A stretch of 64,000 nucleotides of DNA from positions 682,001-746,000 of the forward strand of contig NZ_JAHYBZ010000002.1 of NCBI RefSeq assembly GCF_019430885.1, in the 5' to 3' direction. A model generated the notes under the pieces. It saw only the letters and a list, made by a program, of their open reading frames with translations. It did not search any database and was not told where the DNA came from. This document shows, piece by piece, positions 59,163 through 64,000 of the stretch. A program made the position numbers and the translations under genes. Source of the DNA: Roseomonas alba (GTDB lineage Bacteria; Pseudomonadota; Alphaproteobacteria; Acetobacterales; Acetobacteraceae). Within the stretch, counting starts at the first letter, position 1. Every line of letters begins with the position of its first letter.

Positions 59163-60152
59163 TCAGTCCACCGTCGCGCCGGAGGCCCGCACCACATCCG
59201 CCCAGCGCGCCACGTCGGCCGCCAGCGTCTGGCGGAACTGCTCCGGCGTGTTCGGCGCCGCCGGTGGCGTGATGGCCTGGTTCTGGATCAGCCATTCGCG
59301 GAACTCGGGTGTGGAGATGATCCGGTTCACCTCGGTGTTCATGCGGTTCACGATCGGCGCCGGCAGATGCGCGGGCGCGAGCAGCCCGTACCAGGTCGAG
59401 GTATCCATCGGCGGCAGGCCGCAGGCCTCGGACACGGTCGGGACATCCGGCAAGGCGGCGAGGCGTTCGCGCGTCAGCACCGCCAGCGCGCGCACCTGGC
59501 CCTGGCGGATGGGGCCCATGGCCGCGCCGGTCTGGTTGAAGAACACGTCCGTGTCGCCGGCGAGCAACGAGGCGATCGCCCCCGGCTGACCGCGATAGGG
59601 CACGTGCAGCATGTCCAGATGCGCGGCGACGGCCACCTGCGCCCCGGCGAGATGCGTCGAGGCGCCATTGCCGGTCGAGGCATAGGAAATCGCCTGCGGC
59701 CGCGCGCGCGCCGCCGTCATCACGTCCTGACAGGTGCGGAAGTTCGGCCGCTTCTCGGGGCTGACGATCATCACGTTCGGCACGTCGCCGAGCAGGACGA
59801 CGGGCGTGAAGTCGTTGATCACGTTGAAGGGCAGCCGGCGATAGAGCGCGGCATTGATGGCGTGCGTCCCCGCCGTGCCGAACATGAACAGATAACCGTC
59901 CGCAGCCTGCTTCGAGACATATTCCGAGGCGATGTTGCCGCCGGCGCCAGAGCGGTTGTCCACCACGACGGGCACGCCGAGCGCGCGCGACAGCGGTTCC
60001 GCCAGGCGGCGGGCATAGATGTCGGTGCCGGCGCCATTGGGGAAGCCGCCCATGATGGTGATGGGCCGGCTGGGCCAGGCGGCGTCCTGGGCCTGGGCCG
60101 GAAGGGCGGCCGTGGCAGCGATGGCGGCAGCAAACAGTGTTCGACGAAGCAC
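59163..60152 (-). CDS. Bug-family tripartite tricarboxylate transporter receptor, copy 2
   Basis: 329 residues with a Sec leader (MLRRTLFAAAIAATAALPAQAQ). Bug-type WPSRPITIMGGFPNGAGTDIYARRLAE, VVVDNRSGAGGNIA, ADGYLFMFGTAGTHAIN and VPYRGQPGAIASLLAGDTDV segments are present. It binds a small carboxylate in the periplasm. Divergent from the racemase-like gene at 60220, with 67 bp between. The substrate is unknown. Confidence 0.88.
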   Translation of the reverse strand: MLRRTLFAAAIAATAALPAQAQDAAWPSRPITIMGGFPNGAGTDIYARRLAEPLSRALGVPVVVDNRSGAGGNIASEYVSKQAADGYLFMFGTAGTHAINAALYRRLPFNVINDFTPVVLLGDVPNVMIVSPEKRPNFRTCQDVMTAARARPQAISYASTGNGASTHLAGAQVAVAAHLDMLHVPYRGQPGAIASLLAGDTDVFFNQTGAAMGPIRQGQVRALAVLTRERLAALPDVPTVSEACGLPPMDTSTWYGLLAPAHLPAPIVNRMNTEVNRIISTPEFREWLIQNQAITPPAAPNTPEQFRQTLAADVARWADVVRASGATVD

Positions 60153-60219
60153 GATCCCGGTCTCCTTGCGCGAAGGGTTGCCGCTGGGCCGGCACGTCGG
60201 GACGCGCTAGCCTGCCGGC

Positions 60220-60969
60220 ATGGTTTTCTCCTTCCCTGCCCCCAATGTCGCGCGGACCGCCCGCGGCGGAAAGGCCATCTATGGCGCCCCGATCGGGATC
60301 CTCATGCTGGAGACGCGCTTCGCGCGGGTTCCGGGGGATGTCGGCAATGGCGGGACCTGGCCGTTCCCGGTGCTCTACCGGGTGGTGCGCGGGGCCAACG
60401 CCGAAACGGTGGTGCTGAACGGCGCCCGCGGCCTGCTGCCCGCCTTCATCGAGGCAGGGCGGGAACTGGTGGAGTTGGGCGCCGAGGGCATCGCGACCTC
60501 CTGCGGCTTCCTCTCGCTGTTCCAGCAGGAATTGGCGGCTGCGCTGGGCGTGCCGGTGGCGACCTCGGCGCTGATGCAGGTGCCCTGGGTGCAGGCGACG
60601 CTGCCGCCGGGCAAGCGCGTCGGCGTGGTGACGGTGCGGGCGGGATCGCTGACGCCGGCCCATCTGGAAGCGGCCGGCGCGCCGCTCGACACGCCGATGA
60701 TCGGCACCGAGGGCGGGCAGGAATTCCATCGCGTGCTGGTGGATGGGGCTTCGACGGATCTCGACCTGGCGCTGGCGGAACAGGACATCATCGCCGCCGG
60801 CCAGACCCTGGTCGCGCGCCACTCGGAGGTCGGCGCCATCGTGCTGGAATGCACGAACATGCCGCCCTATGCGGCATCCCTGGCCGAGGCAGTCGGGATG
60901 CCGGTCTATGACGTGGTCTCGCTGATCTCCTGGCTGCACGCCGGGCTGCGGCCCCGACGCTATGCCTGA
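60220..60969 (+). CDS. Asp/Glu racemase-superfamily protein
   Basis: 249 residues. The two-cysteine layout fits: TSCGFLSLFQ near residue 94 and LECTNMPPYA near residue 212. The N-terminal LMLETRFARVPGDVGNGGTWPFPVLYRVV resembles hydantoin-racemase-like or aspartate racemase-like proteins found next to Bug receptors. It probably acts on the acid taken up through the divergently encoded receptor. Distinct from the maleate-isomerase-like gene at 42356. Confidence 0.75.
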   Translation: MVFSFPAPNVARTARGGKAIYGAPIGILMLETRFARVPGDVGNGGTWPFPVLYRVVRGANAETVVLNGARGLLPAFIEAGRELVELGAEGIATSCGFLSLFQQELAAALGVPVATSALMQVPWVQATLPPGKRVGVVTVRAGSLTPAHLEAAGAPLDTPMIGTEGGQEFHRVLVDGASTDLDLALAEQDIIAAGQTLVARHSEVGAIVLECTNMPPYAASLAEAVGMPVYDVVSLISWLHAGLRPRRYA

Positions 60970-60999
60970 TACCGACCCGCCCTTGCCGGTTCGGTATCA
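60967..60999 (+). terminator. Hairpin overlapping the racemase stop codon
   Basis: TGATACCGA (60967-60975), which includes the TGA stop, pairs with TCGGTATCA (60991-60999): a perfect 9-bp stem. No T-tract. Confidence 0.55.
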
Positions 61000-61035
61000 A
61001 TACCTGTCCTGCGCGCGGCCGCCCCGCGCAACAGA

Positions 61036-61052
61036 CGCCTTCGCCGGAGGCG
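61036..61052 (-). terminator. Small hairpin after the flagellin gene
   Basis: CGCCT (61036-61040) / AGGCG (61048-61052) lies just past the minus-strand flagellin stop at 61058. Short but correctly placed. Confidence 0.35.
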
Positions 61053-61057
61053 GATGA

Positions 61058-61894
61058 TCAGCCGCCGCGGAACAGGCTGAGCAGCGACTGCGGCGCCTGG
61101 TTCGCGATGGACAGCGACTGGGTGCCGAGCTGCTGGCGGATCTGCAGCGCTTGCATGCGCGCCGATTCCTTGGCGAGGTCCGCGTCGATCAGCGCACCCA
61201 GACCACCATCCAGCGCATCGAGCTTGTCGCGGTTGTAGGAGATCTGGGAGTCGACGTAGCGCGAATCCGACCCGTACTGGTTCAGTGCATTGGCAATGGC
61301 GGTGTTGATGGTGCCCCAGTCGCCGCCGGCCGCGATCGCCGCCTGGGCCGTCGCCGCATCGGTCGGCGCGGCAGCGACGACCATGGTACCGAGCCCATCC
61401 AGCGAGGTCAGCGTATAGGTCGTGCCGGCCTCGTTGCGGGTCGTGGTGATGTCGCCACCTTCCGGCGGCGTGGTCGAGAGCAGCGTGCGGCCATTGTAGG
61501 TCGCATCGGTGATGAAGTTCTGGATCTGGGTGCGCAGCTGTTCGTACTGGGCTTCGTACTGGGAGCGCTGATCGGCGTTCAGCGTATCGTCGGCGAGGCG
61601 CACCAGCGTCTCGCGCACCTTAATCATGCTGTTCGACACCTGGTTGAGGCCGGTCAGCGCGGTATCGAGGATGCCCTTAACGCCGCCGAGCTGCTCATTC
61701 GCGGCGGTGAGGCCGGCGACGTCGGCGCGGACGGACTGGGCGACCGCGAAGGCCGCGCCGTCATCCTTGGCGTCGTTGACGCGAAAGCCGGTCGAGACGC
61801 GCTTCTGCGTGGTGTTCAATGCCTCGTTGGTACGATTCAACGATTGCAGCGCGACCATCGCGCCGACATTGGTGTTCACCGAATTGAGGCTCAT
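61058..61894 (-). CDS. Flagellin (short form)
   Basis: 278 residues with both conserved flagellin ends: N-terminal SLNSVNTNVGAMVALQSLNRTNEALNTTQKRVSTGFRVNDAKDD and C-terminal YNRDKLDALDGGLGALIDADLAKESARMQALQIRQQLG...QSLLSLFRGG. The variable middle is very short, as in Caulobacter-type flagellins. Secreted by the flagellar type III export system and polymerised into the filament. GAAGGGAAG lies 7 nt before the ATG. No other flagellar gene is in the window. Confidence 0.93.
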   Translation of the reverse strand: MSLNSVNTNVGAMVALQSLNRTNEALNTTQKRVSTGFRVNDAKDDGAAFAVAQSVRADVAGLTAANEQLGGVKGILDTALTGLNQVSNSMIKVRETLVRLADDTLNADQRSQYEAQYEQLRTQIQNFITDATYNGRTLLSTTPPEGGDITTTRNEAGTTYTLTSLDGLGTMVVAAAPTDAATAQAAIAAGGDWGTINTAIANALNQYGSDSRYVDSQISYNRDKLDALDGGLGALIDADLAKESARMQALQIRQQLGTQSLSIANQAPQSLLSLFRGG

Positions 61895-62030
61895 CGGGAT
61901 CTTCCCTTCGATAAGACGGGATATTCCCGCCGCGCGCCCACTCTGGCGCCCGAAGGTGAAGGGACCGCTAACGCCGGTTCCTTTTCTGCGACAGCACGCC
62001 AGGCCCAGGCGCGCGCTGCATACCGGACAG

Positions 62031-62062
62031 AAAAAGGCCCCGCGCCTTCCGGCGACGGGGCC
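62031..62062 (-). terminator. Intrinsic terminator of the cold-shock gene
   Basis: On the minus strand the stem GGCCCCG/CGGGGCC (62056-62062 with 62036-62042), with a nested CGCC/GGCG stem, is followed by TTTTT. It starts 23 nt after the cold-shock gene's stop at 62085. One of the two hairpins with a clear T-tract in the window. Confidence 0.75.
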
Positions 62063-62084
62063 CTTCCGAGGACCGACCCGAAGG

Positions 62085-62849
62085 TCAGTCCTTCATGTTC
62101 ACGGCCTGGCGGCCACGCTGGCCGTCACGGACCTCGAGCGAGACCTTCTCGCCCTGCTGCACATCCTGCTTGCCGGCGCGCTGCAGCACCGAGGAATGCA
62201 GGAACACGTCCTGGCCGCCATCGTCCGGGGTCACGAAGCCGAAGCCGCGGACCTGGTCGAACCACTTGACCGTACCGTTGATGTCGTAGGTCGGCCCCCC
62301 CTCATCGCGGCCGAAATCGCGGCGCGGCGGACGGTCGCCGAAGGCGCGCGGCGGACGGTCGCCGAAGCCACCACCACCGCCACCGAAACCACCGCCGCCA
62401 CCGAAGTCGCGACGCGGGGGACGGTCACCGAAATCACGGCGGGGCGGACGATCGCCGAAGCCACCGCCACCGAAGCCGCCGCCACCACCGAAGTCACGGC
62501 GCGGGGGGCGGTCGCCGAAGTCGCGCCGCGGGGGACGATCGCCGAAGCCACCGCCGCCGGGGCCGGCGCCGAAATCGCGGCGCGGCGGACGGGCGCCACC
62601 GCCCTCGCCGCGCTTCAGCTCGACGATGCGGGTGACGAGACGACGGCCCTGCCGGTCCGTACCGATCTCGCAGACGAGCTTGTCCCCGGTATCCGGCGGC
62701 TCGATCCCGGCCTCGGTCAATGCCGAGGCGTGGAAGAAGACGTCGTTGCCATCCGGCCCGAGCACGAAGCCGAAGCCTTTGCGGCTGTTATACCATTTAA
62801 CCTCGGCCTCGATCGGGCCGGTGCCACCCTGGTTGTCGAAATCAGACAC
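62085..62849 (-). CDS. Double cold-shock-domain protein with Gly/Arg-rich linker
   Basis: 254 residues from GTG 62849 (a GTG at 62867 is also possible). N-terminal CSD (VKWYNSRKGFGFVLGPDGNDVFFHASAL) and C-terminal CSD (VKWFDQVRGFGFVTPDDGGQDVFLHSSVL) carry the RNP1/RNP2-like aromatic motifs. Between them are about nine GFGDRPPRRDFG-type repeats, similar to RGG boxes, which bind RNA and favour condensation. It is expected to act as an RNA chaperone. The linker DNA is itself repetitive (62300-62590). Confidence 0.88.
   Translation of the reverse strand: MSDFDNQGGTGPIEAEVKWYNSRKGFGFVLGPDGNDVFFHASALTEAGIEPPDTGDKLVCEIGTDRQGRRLVTRIVELKRGEGGGARPPRRDFGAGPGGGGFGDRPPRRDFGDRPPRRDFGGGGGFGGGGFGDRPPRRDFGDRPPRRDFGGGGGFGGGGGGFGDRPPRAFGDRPPRRDFGRDEGGPTYDINGTVKWFDQVRGFGFVTPDDGGQDVFLHSSVLQRAGKQDVQQGEKVSLEVRDGQRGRQAVNMKD
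62300..62590 (-). repeat. Gly/Arg-rich coding repeats in the cold-shock gene
   Basis: Blocks encoding FGDRPPRRDFG recur with spacers of glycine codons between 62300 and 62590. Near-identical codon use in neighbouring units suggests recent duplication. Confidence 0.8.
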
Positions 62850-62956
62850 GTTCCTGCAGGTCCACACAATTCTCGCGAGCCTGCGGGATGCAGGGCCGCT
62901 ATTTGTCAGGATGGCACCCCGACAAACGGAAAGCGAGTGAAATCCGAGTCCCCAGG

Positions 62957-64000
62957 TCAGGCGAAACGGCGCGGATCGAAGGATGCGAGCGGGATTTCAG
63001 GCATTCCGCCTGCGAGAAGAGCAGCCACCACCCGTCCCGTGCGCGCCCCGGCCACCAGGCCGGTATGGCCATGGCCGAAGGCATGGATGATGTCGGGCGT
63101 CGCGCTGGACGGCCCGAGGCAGGGCATGCCGTCCGGCATGGACGGCCGGTGGCCCATCCACACCTTCACCCGTTCGGCCGGCAGGTCGCGCGGCAGACCG
63201 GGGAAGCAGCGCAGCAGGTGGTCGCGCAGGATCTCCGCCCGCTTCCAGTTGGGCGCGGCGGCGAGGCCGGCGATCTCCACCTGCCCCGCGCAGCGCAGGC
63301 CGTTCGCCGTGCGCATCACCGACATCTTGCCATCCGAAGGCATCAGGCCGTGCCGCGGCGAGACCTCGGGATCGGCGAGTTCGGCGTGGTAGCCGCGCTC
63401 GGTCTCCAGCGGCACGACATCGCCCGCCGCCGCGGCGAGCGGCTTGGCATAAGCGCCGGCCGCGATGACGGCGGCGTCGGCCGGGATGTCTCCCTGGTCG
63501 GTCTGCACGGCCTTGAGCCGCCCACCCTCGATCGCGAAGCCCTTCGCGGCGGCGCGGCGCAGTACCGCCCCCTGCCCCACGGCATGGGCCACGAGCGCGG
63601 CGGTATAGGCGCCGGGATCGTTGCAGTGGCCGCCTTCCTCGACCATCACGCCGAAGGTGTAGCGGCGATCGAGGTCCGGCTCGCGCTGACGCAGGTCGTT
63701 GGCATCAAGTTCGATCCAGCGCACGCCGACCTTGTGGCGGATCTCCCAGACCGTGGCCTCGGCCTCGAAATCAGCGCGAGAGGGGTAGATGTAGATGAGC
63801 CCCCGGCGTTCGATCAGGTGGCTGACGCCCGCTTCCTCGGCCAGCGCCGCATGCAGTGCCGGCGCATCGACCACCAGCGGGCGCAACGCCCGGGCCGTGG
63901 CCTCCACCTGCGGCCAGGTCCAGCCCGCCCGCAGGTAGCGGATCAGCCAGGGTGCGACGGTCGGGAAATAGGACCAGCGGATGGCCAGCGGCCCCAGCGG
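62957..64000 (-). CDS. D-amino acid dehydrogenase-like FAD oxidoreductase (5' end outside the window)
   Basis: 347 residues visible and in frame to the window edge; the N-terminal FAD-binding part lies beyond 64000. The visible start reads PLGPLAIRWSYFPTVAPWLIRYL, typical of DadA-type enzymes, followed by a long substrate domain and a C-terminal FAD segment (GHRPSMPDGMPCLGPS, FGHGHTGLVAGARTGRVVAAL). It oxidises D-amino acids to keto acids and passes electrons to the respiratory chain. If the operon at 132-7223 releases D-amino acids, this would be a logical consumer, though it is 56 kb away. Confidence 0.85.
   Translation of the reverse strand, partial: PLGPLAIRWSYFPTVAPWLIRYLRAGWTWPQVEATARALRPLVVDAPALHAALAEEAGVSHLIERRGLIYIYPSRADFEAEATVWEIRHKVGVRWIELDANDLRQREPDLDRRYTFGVMVEEGGHCNDPGAYTAALVAHAVGQGAVLRRAAAKGFAIEGGRLKAVQTDQGDIPADAAVIAAGAYAKPLAAAAGDVVPLETERGYHAELADPEVSPRHGLMPSDGKMSVMRTANGLRCAGQVEIAGLAAAPNWKRAEILRDHLLRCFPGLPRDLPAERVKVWMGHRPSMPDGMPCLGPSSATPDIIHAFGHGHTGLVAGARTGRVVAALLAGGMPEIPLASFDPRRFA

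Noticed and set aside
1-64000. tRNA, rRNA, integrase, transposase or prophage genes
   Set aside because: I looked for tRNA T-loop sequences, rRNA and recombinase motifs and saw none. The repeat elements are the only mobile-like feature.

Overview
The window is about 64 kb of very GC-rich DNA (roughly two-thirds G+C by eye) from an alphaproteobacterium, most likely the Roseomonas/Acetobacteraceae group. The basis is the gene content: two Bug-type tripartite-tricarboxylate receptors, a D-carbamoylase/hydantoinase operon, a divergent PEP-carboxylase-like protein, a lysine/alanine-rich histone H1-like protein, a double cold-shock-domain protein and a Caulobacter-like short flagellin. Many genes are joined by ATGA/GTGA overlaps. 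I saw no rRNA, tRNA, CRISPR array, integrase, transposase or plasmid replication gene, so this looks like ordinary chromosome with accessory islands.

Layout. 1-8206: end of a short-chain dehydrogenase; then a minus-strand operon (7223 down to 132) of cyclic amidohydrolase, small membrane protein, D-carbamoylase, M20 carbamoylase, flavin monooxygenase, 66-residue protein and a second D-carbamoylase; a phosphonopyruvate-hydrolase-like gene diverges from it. 8221-13246: a GT87-type membrane glycosyltransferase, a LysR regulator and, divergently, prpD-prpC of the methylcitrate cycle (no prpB here). 13205-16841: a 650-base non-coding stretch, the histone H1-like gene built on 60-bp tandem repeats with an intrinsic terminator, a GNAT acetyltransferase and a DbpA-like RNA helicase. 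16876-23772: a metallo-hydrolase, two DMT exporters and two divergent arms of a lipid-linked sugar-modification locus (membrane glycosyltransferase; methyltransferase, GT2, small flippase-like protein, lipoprotein). 23815-32901: secreted protein, PEP-carboxylase-like protein, Bug receptor plus beta-propeller protein, SxxK serine hydrolase, nitronate monooxygenase, lipase. 33245-39238: sugar aminotransferase and epimerase, K+ channel with RidA, UPF0114 protein, an orphan with an AT-rich leader, a SpoIIAA-like protein. 39469-43066: NitT/TauT-type ABC importer plus a maleate-isomerase-family enzyme. 43250-54442: dienelactone-hydrolase-like protein, methyltransferase, two-domain FAD/Fe-S dehydrogenase, RTX-repeat protein, von Willebrand-type protein, a small flavoprotein operon and an SbmA-like ABC exporter. 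54581-60969: haloperoxidase-like hydrolase, arsR-arsC-acr3, DUF1275 protein, second Bug receptor and a second racemase-superfamily enzyme. 61058-64000: flagellin, double cold-shock protein and a D-amino-acid dehydrogenase that runs off the window.

The most unusual feature is a family of at least six intergenic repeat elements (29467, 32926, 40494, 51080, 55880, 58805). Full copies are about 210-275 bp, begin and end with related G-rich hairpins in inverted orientation, and carry further internal hairpins whose sequence changes between copies while base pairing is kept. They lie next to gene ends, inside an ABC-importer operon and in a divergent promoter region. They look like non-autonomous mobile or structured regulatory elements.

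Limits: functions come from recognised motifs and family resemblance read by eye. No searches, alignments or folding computations were run.
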